Shown: positions 1 through 12,557, counted from the first letter of the stretch. The stretch is DNA of 64,000 nt from Angiostrongylus vasorum (GCA_018806985.1 JADANN010000034.1:682001-746000); one strand, 5' to 3'. The notes: generated from the letters alone by a model not told the origin. Numbers and translations: made by a program.

Positions 1-299
1 ATTTCTGAAAAGGCAGAAAGTCGCCGATGAACATATGAGTCTCCTGACGGTACTACTCGTCAGGATTTGGTGTTCTTTGACGTCTCAGTGGCACCTGAAT
101 TCTGTACTCTATGCGATTACTTCCTTCCCCGTGCAAAGATTCGATTCGGCTGTAAGCTGGAAAAGATCTCCTGCTATCTTCTAAGAAAAACGATAAAAAA
201 TCTTGCACGACTAGAATATTCTCAACAAAATCCTCTCCTCATATGAATTTCAGATAAGGGAAGACCAGACAGAGGACTTACAGCTGCTTGTTGAAGGAT

Positions 300-1895
300 C
301 TAAGCGTTGCTGCCAAACTCGCCCTCACTTCCTCGAAAAATATATTGGGACAGCATCTCCATAACTACAATGAAGTCGCTCGAAGGAAAAAAAACTAAAC
401 TAAAGCTTGACTCTATTGCGACACTTCTAATAGAGTTTACAATAAATGGTGACTGTAAAAGATCTTCGCAGGAGGATTCACATCGGTACGGGCAGGAAAA
501 GTTACTGGAGGCAGCTTAGAAACTGCCGAGCCTGAAGTAGTGCCTTTAAGTTCTTTGCAACTATACTGTTCCGCTATTCGCAATGATGAATGAATATGAG
601 ACTATCACTACATCCCGCCATGACATGGAATTAAAAAGCGGAAAGGTTCAATAGCAATCTTTTCGGTTCCACAACTCTCGTCACGGACATCGAAATCTCA
701 GCTGTTGAAAAACTGCCCGGGATTGTACCCTCTGAAATTCGACCTTTCGATAGAAAGCATGAAAAAAGTGGAACAGCTCCAGGACCCGATAATATCCCCG
801 CCGATTTAGTTAGAGCTGGTGGCCACAAATTACGCATATTTGAGGCAAACCATGTGATATCTTACCTTCGGGAAGAGAAAATCCCAGAGCGGTGGAGGAC
901 CTCGCTACCAGTCGCCATACCCAGTAACGATGATAGAAGGAGTCTTCGTAACTGCTGTCCAATATGCTTGTTGAATGTACTCTACAAGCTGTTCACAAAA
1001 ATTATCATTTGCGCATTTCGAAGACCATGAATGAGGCACAACCAGTTAGGCCAGCATGATGCCGATGGGGATTCTTCTGCATGGAACACATCCTAACCGT
1101 GTGAGCAGATTTAAAAATTTCGGGAGTACCAATTCCTCCTTGTCCTAACCTTTATCGACCACGAAAAACTGTTTGACAGCGCATAGGCAATCCTATTAGT
1201 ACTCGTCGACCAAGGAGTGGCTGGACCTGTCTTATATACGAACACTAGCAGACAGTTACCGAAACTACAGCACAAACATAAAGCTTTTTCATCGACGCCT
1301 CATCATATAATGCCGCACAGCAGTAGATAATGAACTCACTCAATTGGGGTGAGAAAGGCATACGTATTGAAGGAAGTTTCCTATCAAACCATTTCGCCGA
1401 CGACGTCGTCATCTTTTCAAGAAGCACAGCGAAACAGAGAAGATGATCAACGAGCTCAACGAGGCAGGAAATTAGATCGGACTACTCATAAATTGGAAGA
1501 GTACCCAGTTTATGAGAAACCCATAGTGCGAAGGCGAACAAATAGAACTGGATGGTTCTCTGATTGCAGAGACCACCTCGTATGTATACTTTAGGCGTTC
1601 AATGAGCATGGAAAACAACATGAAGGAGGAATTAGAAAGAAGAAGGTGAACAGCTCAGGTCGCGTTCCGGTCTCATTAAGAAGAAGACACCGACTTACTG
1701 GTGGCTAACGTCAACCATCTGCAATCGCAGATGTAAACGATTTCAGGATTACGGAATGGGCCTCGTGGACGTCACCATGTTCGACGTAGACCACCACCAT
1801 GGAGAACAACTGCGCGAGCGAAAAACGAATGGAAAATATGCTGAGGTCCCCACAACTATTGAAGATGGGGTATTCAAGTATCCAGGAAAGTAACT
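300..1895 (+). mobile_element. RTE-A LINE: decayed reverse transcriptase relic
   Basis: Degenerate non-LTR retrotransposon of the RTE type, reverse transcriptase half, readable only by switching frames. Visible landmarks are a linker ending YGQEKLLEAA near 490-518, KSGTAPGPDNIPADLVRAGG near 762-825, a run matching the RT segment RNCCPICLLNVLYKLFTK near 945-1000, a FIDHEKLFDS-like motif near 1150-1180, and the catalytic FADDVVIFS box near 1390-1416. The RT polymerises first-strand cDNA at a nicked target. Stops and frameshifts make this copy dead. The 3' end carries TGCTGAGG and then CAAGTATCCAGG, a short tail shared with repeat family A. The endonuclease half is not recognisable; bases 1-300 may be its remains. 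The family assignment is from recognition of RTE motifs. Confidence 0.8.
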
Positions 1896-2827
1896 ATCAA
1901 TCTTTCTACTTCGCTTATAATTTCTATCAAATCTTATCGAAAGAGGAAGTATAAAGAAGCATGAAAAAATAGAACAACGTCACTACATAAAAGCACATAA
2001 AAATCTTAAAAAATGTTTTCAGTGTTTGCAATTTTCCTTTAAGAGCAATCAAGTCGCAGCGTAAGATTGTGATTCACATACTGCTGTAAACATGTGGTGT
2101 CATTATTGCCATGAATCAAATGTGCGGCAATTATTTAAAAGCATCAAGTGTTACAAGGAATCTTGGATCGAATGTGGACAGCTTCTCTTTTAAAGCGATG
2201 AATAAAGGCCAAAAAAAGCGATTCTATAACTACAAGCCTAAATAATAAGAGTACAGCATTGCTAAGAACTACCAATATTTGCTAGCAACATGATCGCTAC
2301 GTAGAAGACCCATAACCGATCCGTGCTGGCCGGCGAATACATCCAGTGACGACTCGAGAACACCACGGGAAGGCTATCGCAGTTCGCCAGGCAAGAAAAG
2401 AGTAGCTCAATCAGTGAACAACCGTCTTCAGTGCTACGGATACTGGACGCTACTATCTACGAACATGAGATGTTATACAGTCAGCGAAGTGTGAAAGTGA
2501 TTAAATCTAAAGTTGCTTGAACGTCATTGAAATCAAATTAAATCCAACATGTCCATTCAATGCCATGGAGTATGTTTTTTGCTTTGCAGCACAAGATCTG
2601 AGCACTGTGCCCAAACGCGGATATTCACGCCTTTTCTACGACCTTGAATCACTTAGAAATTCACGTAATTCCACGTTGGTAAAAAGAATGAAAGAAGACC
2701 GACGTACGAAAACTAAACGAGATTTATTATCTACGAAGAAAAGTTTCTATGGTGAATTATCAATGACAATGGAATAGGCATTGCAGTGGATCTATCCGCT
2801 CTCCATCATTACGATTCACATTAGAAC
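1896..2827. other. no gene recognised
   Basis: AT-rich sequence after the RTE-A relic. The longest open stretch, 2517-2777 on the plus strand, has no recognisable motif, no convincing splice sites and unremarkable composition. I see no gene. Confidence 0.5.
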
Positions 2828-2935
2828 TTTTTGTTTATGCGAAATACAACCACAATGGTCCTGAGATATTTGCAAAACTCTGGACCGCAGGTGTATACGG
2901 TGGTGTACGAACGTGCTATTACCTTACTGTTTAGT
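2828..2935 (-). repeat. family D repeat, 3' fragment
   Basis: Minus-strand piece of short repeat family D, recognised from the shared stretches TTTGCAAAACTC and CCGCAGGTG followed by a GTGTACGAACG-type segment. It is truncated and diverged. Confidence 0.6.
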
Positions 2936-3689
2936 TCAACCTATTCCCTAAACGAAGAGAACAATTCTTAGCTGCAACCCAACAACTTGTTAAGATCTAA
3001 AGATCTTGTCTTATCAAGAACTAAAGGTGTTTACAAAAATCTCTCGGCTCTGTACCTCCAACTAACAGTTGTCTTTCCAGGCCATTTTGACTGTCATCGA
3101 AGAGAAAGAAGATGTGAGGCACTGCATCGCAAAACTACTGACCTTTCGTCAATATGATTATCTTCTTCTCCAACCGATGTTGTTCAAACTCTCCACTGCA
3201 ACAGTGCAGTGAAGAAAAGATGACCCACAACTTGAACACTTGTCGCTGTCAATAGGCAACTGATCAGCGCCAGCGTTGAGGCAGATTTCCTCTGATACGG
3301 TTGGACACTCCAATAATGAATAATTCTTGGCTTTAAAAAATTAATCCAAAATGATGAACAGGCAGATTCATTAGAAGATTAGAAAACCGGTAGCTTCAAG
3401 ATAGAGAGAGAAAGCGAAAGAGCAGAAACGAAAAAGAAACTGACCTGAGATGTAGAAAATGACGATAGATTTACGCGAAAAAGGGCGTCGCACACATCGT
3501 TCTAGGGGTTTCTTGAATGTTCGTCGAGCGTCATAGGACAAACGCCATGGTTTACGAAATCCCGCCCGCTATTGATTGATCTTTGCCCCCAATTCCTTTG
3601 AACTAAAGACTATTTGGACCTAGGATTTTTCGCCGACCAGAACTAACTTTTCATATTATACCACGATTAAAGATGCGAGTTTTCCTGGA
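2936..3689. other. no gene recognised
   Basis: No feature that I can support. Several A-rich runs, short open frames only, no repeat family recognised. Confidence 0.45.
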
Positions 3690-3960
3690 TTGTTAAGCTA
3701 ATGGTAAAGGTTGACAAAAAGCTTTACAGGGATGACCTTCCGACGTCCTCTTTTTCCGCGGAGTCGGTGATCCGAGTCGATGGTCCACATTCGTTCGCCT
3801 TCTCGATGTGCTGTCTTCGTCGTCGTATCGAGGCGAATTTTCTTCGGTGAAACACCACTCGAATGATGCAGCTTTACTCGGCAGTGCTCTTTTACACTGG
3901 ATGGTTGCTGATATAGTTGTCAGATGACAACAACTTGTTTTCTTCGGAAAATCCATCCCG
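3690..3960. repeat. diverged relic repeat (family G)
   Basis: Diverged sequence resembling 44745-44985 and 59180-59425. Shared pieces are AGGTTGACAAAAA or GAGGTTGGTAAAAA at one end, a GTGATCCGAGTCGATGGTCC-like middle, and, with the 59-kb copy, CTCGGCAGTGC. An 87-codon minus-strand open frame covers it but has no known domain. Because the 44-kb copy lies in the spacer of the PLE-associated palindrome, it may be an old PLE-derived segment. That is an inference. Confidence 0.35.
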
Positions 3961-4959
3961 CAGAAGTCGGTATCATTATCAGCTAGCGCACAGCGAAAAG
4001 CAAATCATCATTTTGAAGGTTAAAAGACGGTCGGTTCGAAAAATATGAAGCATTTTTCTTGAGGGTTTGAATTTTGAATAAGCAAAAATGAAATTATTTC
4101 ATAAATTTGTCATGTTCTGAACTTCTCCAGTTCTCCATTTGTGATGCTTATAAAGTTCAGTTTTTGACTAATAGTTGACTTTCATTCCACTTCCGATTAC
4201 TAACAGCAATCACATTTATCATATGGGACGGTTAGGTAGAGAACTCAAAGAAGAATGGAAGAAGTACACTGAACATGAATTGTAAAATTCCTCCAAATGC
4301 TGACAGCAAAGTGTTCGATGACGAACTACAGTAAATATAGTAAATGACAACAGTATATACTTCTAGATGGATATAGGAACTTGTTCTCCGTAATCTTGCA
4401 GTGTTTTAAATTCTGCCAATACTCAGGCTATCGCGGATTTATCATCTGTGGTCGACAAATGTAGCACTGGAGCGTTTACATCGCAAAAGTTTTACTTCTT
4501 CCACAGCCGCCATGAAATTTGGCGCGGTGCCACGCTCCAGCACGCCCGATTTGGTGTGTGTTGAAAAAATACGTCGAATGCAATTTTTCCACAGCAGTGA
4601 TTGAAGATAAGATTTAAATATAGTAAATTTCAACATACAAGTTGTATGGCTTGAGATGATCTGTTGTTTCAAATGGCGTGTCTAAAATCGTCCAAATTGC
4701 TTTATTTAATGGAGTTATACCGGTAGTCGCTGCTGTGGGGGTTTTCATTTTGAAAGGGTACGAAAACATTCCGTGGGTTTAGACTCTAAATCTTATTACT
4801 TTTGGCGAAAAACCTCACATCTTAACTACTTGTAGACCGCTGTTAGGCAGGGTACCGTAAGCACAAGTATGATGTACTATTTGGTCTTCCAAAAATTAAT
4901 GTCTGATTTGTAATTTCATCCTTCTTGTACATTTCTTCGCAACAGTTTTGTTTCTAGTT
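3961..4959. other. no gene recognised
   Basis: AT-rich. The minus-strand open frame 4442-4672 (76 codons) has no recognised domain. Nothing else supported. Confidence 0.45.
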
Positions 4960-5350
4960 TCGAATCCCGTACTGCTATACATCATTGCAGAGCTCTTTTA
5001 GTATTAGGTGGTTCAGAAATAAATTAGCGTTTTTAACTACATTGCTTAAAATATCATAACTTGCTTCAGACAAAACTGTATTAGTCGAAATAAAAACCAC
5101 TTGCAACTTCTCTGCCGTAATCGTTTCGCACAGATTCAAAAGCTGTGATGAATCAGCCCGGCTGCAGAGAACCAAACAGTCACCATAACCGTTTTTTGGT
5201 GCAATTTCGGCTTTAGGAAGTGCTGTAGAGCCTGGTCGCAATCGAACCACTGAGCTGAGCTGAACGTCGCCAATTGTCGTATAGAATCCAGTTCTCGTCG
5301 CACGTCACAATCCTCACAATTTGAAAATATCCGTCGTGAAAAATTCGACT
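4960..5350 (-). pseudogene. mariner-family transposase relic (central part)
   Basis: On the minus strand the translation gives VTCDENWILYDN, the mariner transposase motif holding the first catalytic aspartate, then (after frame changes) segments matching the HFLKPKLHQK and VMVTVWFSAAG regions that follow it in the family. Mariner transposases cut and paste TA-flanked DNA in the nucleus through a D,D34D centre. Frameshifts, missing N- and C-terminal thirds and no visible terminal inverted repeats make this a dead fragment. It covers a different part of the protein from the better recognised ends of the copy at 54490-55335. Confidence 0.7.
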
Positions 5351-5499
5351 TTGAATATGAAAGAGGTTGTTGGCGTCCCTATTCTATTGACGATGATTAA
5401 TTTAAGGCTACGGTGGAAGAAAACACGCCTTCAAATGTTCAAGAACTTACAGAAGAGCTCAGTATAAGTATGGCTGAGAGAAAGGCAGAGCAAGAGCCT

Positions 5500-5672
5500 C
5501 AGTGGTTTAGTGGGTAACATGTCAACATGTGAGCTCCCGCGAAGGGTAATCGCGCGCTCGAATCGGGCATGGAGTCCGGATGTTATAAATATCTCAGCAT
5601 CGTTGTGGTTGTACTTCACATAATAACCTGTCATGAAAAAAGAAAAAAAAACTAGTAGGTAGTGAATAGAAA
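5500..5672 (+). repeat. family D repeat, 3' half
   Basis: Plus-strand family D copy. It keeps a B-box-like GCGCTCGAATCGGGC, then GAGTCCGGA, ATATCTCAGCATCG, TTGTGGTTGT, and ends near GTAGTGAATAGAAAGTC. It lacks the 5' portion beginning CAGCTTAACTGGG. Confidence 0.65.
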
Positions 5673-6445
5673 GTCATACGATGTAATTTGGATATCAATA
5701 TCTTAACTGCAAGCCTAAAAACTCTCCCATGTTATTATTTATAATTATTTTATATCTTGCTTAACTCCACTTTTTAATATTATTTGATCCTTTCGAATAC
5801 CATTATGACGGCCCGCTTTGTATTGAGCCTCCTCTTGAATGTCTCTCTTTTCTAAACTTTTTGAGTGATTTATCTGCCTTCTTTGTGCTAAGATAAGGTC
5901 TTTTTTCCCTATCAGCGAAATTCATCAACTCAAATAAATCATGGGAATCATCATAGGTGCTAATCTCTCAATGGTTTTTGCGGAACTGATGATTATCGAT
6001 TGCATGTAAATGTGCAGCATCATTCGAAATTCCATACCTGTGAGAAAAGTCTACAAAGGTAGGTATGTATGAGAGGAAATAAAACGAACGCTGGAGTGAT
6101 GTATGACTATGGATACGATCTTTGTTTACTGTCGTTGGTTTTATGGTTCACATGGTTCGTCTTTTGCCTGACAATATTCTTAACATCTTTGACAGTTTTT
6201 CTTCGCCATCAATTTTCTTAATTAAGCACATCTGAACATGATAAATCAGAATTCGCCTGTTAAGCAACTCCAGTTCACACGTCTTTGTTCATTGAGTTCG
6301 AATTTTCATCATCCGTTTTCGCGATGAATCACGCATTTAGCAGAAAAAAACTATATGAAAACAACGCATACTGCACAATAAACGTTTGGGATCTCAAAAG
6401 GAAATAGATCTGACAAAAACGATTTAATAACGTTATATCGCATGT
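5673..6445. other. no gene recognised
   Basis: AT-rich intergenic DNA with no repeat or coding match that I recognise. Confidence 0.45.
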
Positions 6446-6833
6446 CCTCCCAACAGTTTACCCCCTCATCGTGGCTGGGAGGTGTTCCTGGGTGTCGGAC
6501 TGCCATCCACAGCGGAGGGATTCGTCCCTCCGGCAGGGTCTCCCAAGCTGAGAAAGAGTTCGGCGTTTCCATCCGGAAGCCCAGCTAAAAGTAACCCAAT
6601 ATCAGGAATCGCCACCTTCTTGGTACTAAACTAGTCGCATGGTGGCAAATTTCCCTCTGAATCACAATGGCGGCAACTGCATTGGCTGGTGACGAGCTGA
6701 GGAAGGCTTACGCTAAGCTGACATCGGAATTACAAGGAATCACAGTGGCTAAATCAGCAAAACTCCAAAAAAAAAATGGAAACTATAGTAGGGCCACACA
6801 TCACTTGAAGGGGTCATCCAAGTATCCAAATAT
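6446..6833 (+). repeat. family A SINE-like repeat (copy 1)
   Basis: About 390 bp, head-to-tail on the plus strand. Landmarks: GTTTACC...CTCATCGTGGCTGGGAGG at the head, TCTCCCAAGCTGAGAA, then CTTGGTACTAAACTAGTC, and a tail AGGGGTCATCCAAGTATCCA. Other copies are at 11576, 15983, 19648, 33895 and 58541. It encodes nothing. The tail matches the 3' end of RTE-A at about 1840-1893, suggesting it is copied by RTE machinery. Confidence 0.8.
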
Positions 6834-7544
6834 GTAAATATATCATACGAACTTCACATCACCTGTCCAGTTGCTATCCTTTTATCAAGATTCAGATTTT
6901 TTTATGCGTAAAACTACAATGTTCAGCAGGTGTCAATCTCCTCAGTAGAGCCAAACAAACTAACAAGTAGCCCGAAATCCTCAATCGGAAGCGAATCATA
7001 AGTAGTGAGACTTTTTAAAGAGGTTCTTACCGTCTTTACGTAAAGTTAGTCACAAATGGACAAAGACCCTCTCATCAATAAAAGCCGACAGTGAGTGGTG
7101 GCGATATGCGAACGCTCTGGCATGGGTCCTCTCGAACCCCTGGGAAAGTATTGCCAAAATGGCAATTTACTAGTGAAATGGAACTTTTGCGAGGACGGCG
7201 CCATTCTTCGTGATGCTTCTTTGTCTTTCGTTTTGTCGAGTTTACGCAATAAATCGACGATAGCATAAGGGAACCATAAACAGACATAAGCAAGATAGAT
7301 GCCTTCAATCTAAGATAAACAAACAATACAATGGGTACAACATAATTCCCGCAATGAGGTAAGATACAACGAAGAACCAACCATTCTTTGTAATTGTGGA
7401 CAAAGAAGAACCAATCATTGTTTGGAATTATGGGTGACAATGGATTCATTTCCTACAAATGGAGAATTTGTCTTCGAAAAGACGTTTGAAATATCTTAAC
7501 TATATCGTGATCACTGAACATATTTCAGATTTCCTCCTAATAAC
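6834..7544. other. 3' flank of the carrier gene, no gene recognised
   Basis: Lies just downstream of the minus-strand carrier gene. The open frames 7046-7249 and 7075-7449 have no recognised domain. I do not see a canonical AATAAA near the stop codon at 7545. Confidence 0.4.
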
Positions 7545-10500
7545 TCAGACATGAGCAGACTTTCTGACGCCTAGAATTTTCTCGGCCACTCCAATATAGT
7601 ACACTGTTTGGGCGATACCAAAAAGAGGAGCCATAACCATCATACGACAAGCGGCGCCTTTGAAAAGAGCACGTGGTCCCTCCAACTCGAGAATTCTCCT
7701 GAGATGAATTTTGTTCAGCTCCAGTTATACTTCCATCAACACAAATCGTGCAGAGAAGTTAGATAAGATTAGGATACTTACGTAAAAGCGTCGAGAACAT
7801 TTTTGTATCTTACTTCGTTAGCCCCCTTATTGATAGTTTGGATCCTCGTTTTAATCACGTCTAGTGGAGTTACAGCAAATGATGAAAAAGCTCCTGAGGT
7901 AAGCCCTGCAAAAAATGACGTCCAGAAGACAGCATCACCACTTCCATCATTTTTGCGAGGCCCCTACGACAAGGTAGAATCCATGTAATTAATTCCTACA
8001 TATCTTTAACGAAAAAAAAAAGCGAAAAATAATCGCTTACCAGCGAGTCCAGATAAGCAAACATAGGAAAATAGATGACTGAAAATGTGACGTCTCTTGC
8101 AAAAGTTGGCCCCAAGCCTTTGTACAATCCAGCAATACCTCGCTCTTTCAAAAGTTTCATGGTGAGTTCCAATGCTGTCATTTTCTTTTGACCAGGAACT
8201 TGAAGGAAATTTACGTAAATGTGAATCTTCACATTTTAACGAAATTTCCGAAATGACATATGTTACCTGTTGTTCTTCCTTGATCTTGCATTTGTATTTT
8301 TAGAAGTTCCATAGGTGTAGTTACAATAATTTGAAACATTCCCGCCAATCCTCCCGCAATCATTCCTCGCCATAGTGAAAGGCTTCTGAAAGAAACAAAA
8401 GAAAACTAGACACTATCATAAAAGAACGTGTGTTAGAACTACTGGGATTCAAAGATATATTATGGATACTTCTCTCCAGGAACAGCTAGACTGTGGCGGA
8501 AAAAGTCGTTTGCAACCAATTTTATAGCTTTTTCAGGAGTTATCAGAATAATGTTAACGGCAGACCCGGAGTATAACGCTCGAACCTAAACAAATAATGC
8601 GTATCGCACAAAATAATCGCATATCTTAAAACTCTCTTTCGAAAAGATAACTGGTTTCTTTTCGATGAGAACTATAAATTTATAATGTTCATATGTTTGG
8701 AGGCAAGCAATGTCGTTTAAAAAATCCATAACATGACTTCATACAAACTAACCTTCAAGAACAAAGATGTCCCACCAGATCTCCAGGTCTGCACCGCACA
8801 ATCTACTCTGAAATGCTTAATATACATAGAATTTCATGGTAAAATCTGCTTTTCGCTCTTATGTGAATACTAACTTTGTTTCATAAACGAGTTCTTTCAA
8901 TGCCTATAATGATTACAAATAGACTTTAAGTAGGTGAATATAGATATGTAATAATAAGAACACTCTGTCAGCAAAATGAATAGCTTAGAAACGGATCATT
9001 TCTTTCAGTCATAAGGCAAAATTTATTTCTTAACACATTAACAACGTAAACGCGTGGTCTTTGGTCTCTGCTGTCGCACAGGTTGACGAATACATCACTG
9101 GTTGTGGATTGTATAGATATCAATGCGCATCGTCGCTGATTTGTTAAGATCTCTATTTTAAAAATCACATTTAAAAACAAAGGGAAAAGGATAAAACTCT
9201 CGGCGCTGATTTATCCCTGGGTATGCGCCATGCATTCGACTTAATTAAATATCGTTGGAGGTGACTGAATGCATATCTGGCCTTTACAATGACTCGCAGT
9301 GGCCTACCAATCTATTGAGCCAGTGCTGTTATCCTCCCAAACAAGTCTGGTACTAATTTGCAGACCCCGGAGTAACGGAGGGCTTGGTGGACCTGGAGCA
9401 CGGAAATCGAACCCATATGTATTAAAGGGGCGCCTCCAAACTGGGCTACACGCGCCTCTAAAAAAATCAGATTAAAGAGCATAAATCTCCCTTTAAACAC
9501 GATTTCCAAATTTAGAAGTAACAGAAACACTTTGTATTACACTGAGTGAGTGAGAGATGACCATTGTCGAAACTTTATACATATAGCAGCGCATTAACAT
9601 AATCAGATGATACCTTAAAGTAAATTGACAACTGAAAAATGAAGTCAAAAATTTTCAACGACACTGGAAGAAGTGTTTCATGAAATAATAACGTTATACC
9701 TAGCACCATAACAAGATCGTCTATCGACAAGAGGGGAGAAATATTCCACACGATCAATAATGAATTTCACAGTGATATCGCCCATTTTGACCATCCGGGG
9801 ACATGCACGTAGATAAGTTGGAGAGTTTAAACAGGTTGTGATCAATAAACAAGAATATCGTCATTTAAATGCTGTTTAGCACTACTTCAAAAAACATAGG
9901 TAAAACAGAATGCAGGGCTATCTAACGAGATCGTGATGTTAAACAAATCCACCATCTCAGTATTCTCGCGAAAAGCGCTTGTGACAGCATTCAACAACGA
10001 ATGGAATGTATGAAACAACAGTTAGAATTCCTACTCCACAAGCACTCATAATCATCTAAATGTTTTCATAAAGTGCATTAGTTAAGTCTGTTTTAGTCAA
10101 AAAAGTAGGCTAACATCGTCACTCAAACGAACTGTGCAAGAGCGCATGTTTTAAGCAAACAGTTCTCACCACACAACGAAAAAACATAGATGTTTTTATC
10201 CCCAGAGTAAGTGAAGAAGTTATTTACTTAGATGAAGCACTCTCAAATATCAATGGAATCCCTGATTCATTGATTTCTTCTCTGACTCTTTTCGTTGTTT
10301 TGCAATGGCCATCCATAGAGGTGTTCCGACTTATGCGATGATTCTGTGCAGCCTAATGCTTCGTCTTCTTTCCTAACTGACATTTTCCGTACTACACCAA
10401 CGGGGTTTCCCTTCAAAAACCGAAACAGCCTTTCTAGAGAGTTCCCAGGTGATCATTAGAGGCAGTTGTTGGCTACAATGGATGGAAGGGAAGGCTGATA

Positions 10501-10811
10501 CATTGTGATTCTTCTACTACAGCAACAATTCCTCTTTCAAAAAAGACTTAACGTACCCATACTGAGGAAACGAAACGTCACAACAAAATTTTCATACCGA
10601 ACACTGGCAAGCAAGTGAAAAGGGATAAAGGTGGAATGTTAATGTTAAGAACTCACATTCCCTTGTATTGGACTTCACTATTCCGCAAAATCGGTTGATT
10701 CTGAAGGCGAGTCTTGACTAGATCGATGGGAAATACGCAACTTACTCCTACTATGCCGGCTATTCCTCCGTTTACAACTTTTGGGAGATATGAGAACTCT
10801 TGTCGAGCCAT
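7545..10811 (-). CDS. mitochondrial glutamate carrier-like protein (SLC25A18/22 type), 7 exons
   Basis: Inner-membrane carrier, probably glutamate/H+ symport into the matrix. Exons (minus strand): 10657-10811, 8753-8807, 8470-8585, 8267-8385, 8041-8198, 7782-7963, 7545-7698. They total 939 nt, 312 aa plus TGA, and all junctions are GT-AG and in frame. The three carrier signatures are PIDLVK at residues 28-33, PMELLK at 133-138 and PLDVIK at 234-239, each opening one of the three two-helix repeats. NGGIAG near residue 14, [16 protein letters not shown] in exon 3 and APLFGIAQ in the last exon point to the glutamate carriers rather than aralar or ADP/ATP carriers. Length fits the family (about 320). 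The start ATG lies 19 nt after a weak acceptor that could be a trans-splice site. Intron 1 (1.85 kb) contains a family B SINE. Family assignment is firm; substrate is inferred. Confidence 0.93.
9183..9460 (-). repeat. family B tRNA-derived SINE (copy in carrier intron 1)
   Basis: Same strand as the host gene. Diverged from the family consensus; its A-box region and B-box-like GGTTCGATTTCC can still be seen in the reverse complement. Its 3' tail, read on the minus strand, ends TTTTATCCTTTTCCC. Confidence 0.75.
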
Positions 10812-11575
10812 GTTTCCCAAAAAAAGTGAACTGTTCCAGAAAAGCTAAAGCGTAAGTTTAGAAAACAATACCAATGAAGTCTTGCAGTATAAGCATGCCT
10901 GATCAGAACATCAGTACAAAAGCCGTTTGTAGCACTTTTTTGGATTTAAGAAAATAATGTCTGTAAACGATCGCGAGATTAAAGAAGTGATGAATTAGGA
11001 ACGTACTAGAAATCTGAACAATGGAAAAAATACATATAATTTCTCGTTAGAAGAGAATGATACAACCAAAACAAATATGTGAAAGAGATGAAGCATGGAC
11101 ACATTACAACAGGAAAGAAGCAAAACAAAAACTAAAAAAATAACGAAGACAACAGAAGCTCTGATAACCGCCATTGAACACCTACAGTCCAAAAATTACT
11201 CTGACATGGAGGGCGCGTGCCCCCACGCCTACATTTTCTTCATGCGCGATGTGAGTTCAAATCAATTCACTTCGGATGATTGATCTGCCTTCCACACACC
11301 AATGGAAATTCACTTAGACACCGGCCTATAAATGTTAAACGAAAAAGGAACATTGGCATGGATTAACTCTATTACTAACGTTAGCAACCCTAAACTAAAG
11401 TCGTCGACTGAAAGGAAAACGATCTATCTGAACTTTTTGATCAAATATTACACCTATAGCTATTTTTTAAGTTCATAAATCAATTTATTCTATGCGGATC
11501 TGTAAGGTAGTACAGTGAATATTTTCCTCCTACAAGGTATCGCTTACTTTACTTATTTTGTGTACTAATTACAAA
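10812..11575. other. upstream region of the carrier gene
   Basis: Between the carrier start codon and a family A repeat. On the minus strand TTTTCTGGAACAG at about 10831-10843 could act as a splice or trans-splice acceptor 19 nt before the ATG. No promoter element can be assigned and no further exon is recognised. Confidence 0.35.
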
Positions 11576-11959
11576 TTCCTCCAACGGTTTACCGCCTTAT
11601 CGTGGCTGGGAGGTGTTCCTGGGTGTCGGATTGCGATGTATAGCGGAGATTCATCCCCATGCAATGTCTCCCAAGCTGAGAAGGAGTTCAGCGCTTCTAT
11701 CAGGAAGCCCAGCTAAGAGTAAACCAATACCAGGATCCACCAGCGTCCTGGTATCAAACTAGTCACATGGTGGCAAACCTCCCTCTGATCCACAAGGGCG
11801 GCGACTGCCTGTGGTGGTGACGACCTGCACTGACTTTAGCTAGGCTGGTGCCGGGTCTCTAGGGAACCACAATACTTAACTAGCAAGACTCCGAAAAATC
11901 GAAACTTTGCTGAGGCCCGCACAACCAGTGAGGACGGGCCATCCAAGTATCCAAGTAAG
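11576..11959 (+). repeat. family A SINE-like repeat (copy 2)
   Basis: Well-preserved copy in the 1.9 kb between genes 1 and 2. The tail reads GAGGACGGGCCATCCAAG followed by a second TATCCAAG unit, a miniature tandem repeat like those that close RTE elements. The next 330 bp (11960-12291) hold nothing recognisable. Confidence 0.85.
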
Positions 11960-12291
11960 AAAGTGATGATGAAATCGCTCCACGAACAAGACCTAATTAA
12001 CCTAAATTATATGCATAGAATAAAGTTGGATAAGAAGTCATGTGCTATACATATTATGCCCATCAACATGAACCATGATGAATCACATTTCTTAGGGTCA
12101 CCATTTCATAATAAGCTAGTGACTCAACGGAAGGCACAAGAACAATGATAACATAAGATAAGGAGTTGATTTTACAACACTAAACAATGTGAATGTAAAG
12201 TGCTGACATATTCGTTTACACTCTGTAAATCCACTAGGGAACTGAAGCACAACCAAGATTTTCATTGAACAATTACTAAAAAAAAACCAAT

Positions 12292-12557
12292 AAAGGATAA
12301 AGGATAAAGATCTCGACGTTGATCTATCCATGATGGATGCACCTTGCATTCGACTTCATTGAGCTCGTTGGAGGTAATGGAATGCTGGCCTTTACAATGG
12401 CTCGCGTTAGCCTACCGATGTATCGAGCCAGTTCTGCCATCCTCCCAGACAAGTCTGGTATCAATTTGCCGACCCCGGAGAGATGGAGGACTTGACAGGC
12501 CTAGGGATCAATCCTATGTGTTGCAGTGGGCCTCCGACCACTGTGCTACACGCGTCT
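12292..12557 (-). repeat. family B tRNA-derived SINE
   Basis: Head at the high coordinate. The 3' tail on the minus strand is a repeated TTTATCC unit. Lies just beyond the 3' end of the ERGIC2-like gene. The short open frame 12344-12613 is an artefact of this repeat. Confidence 0.8.

Noticed and set aside
1..299. Endonuclease part of the first RTE-A copy
   Set aside because: Position is right, but I could not find any endonuclease motif in any frame.
7803..7988. 61-codon plus-strand open frame resembling a secreted peptide
   Set aside because: It is the antisense of carrier exon 6 (7782-7963), whose PLDVIK motif fixes the coding strand.
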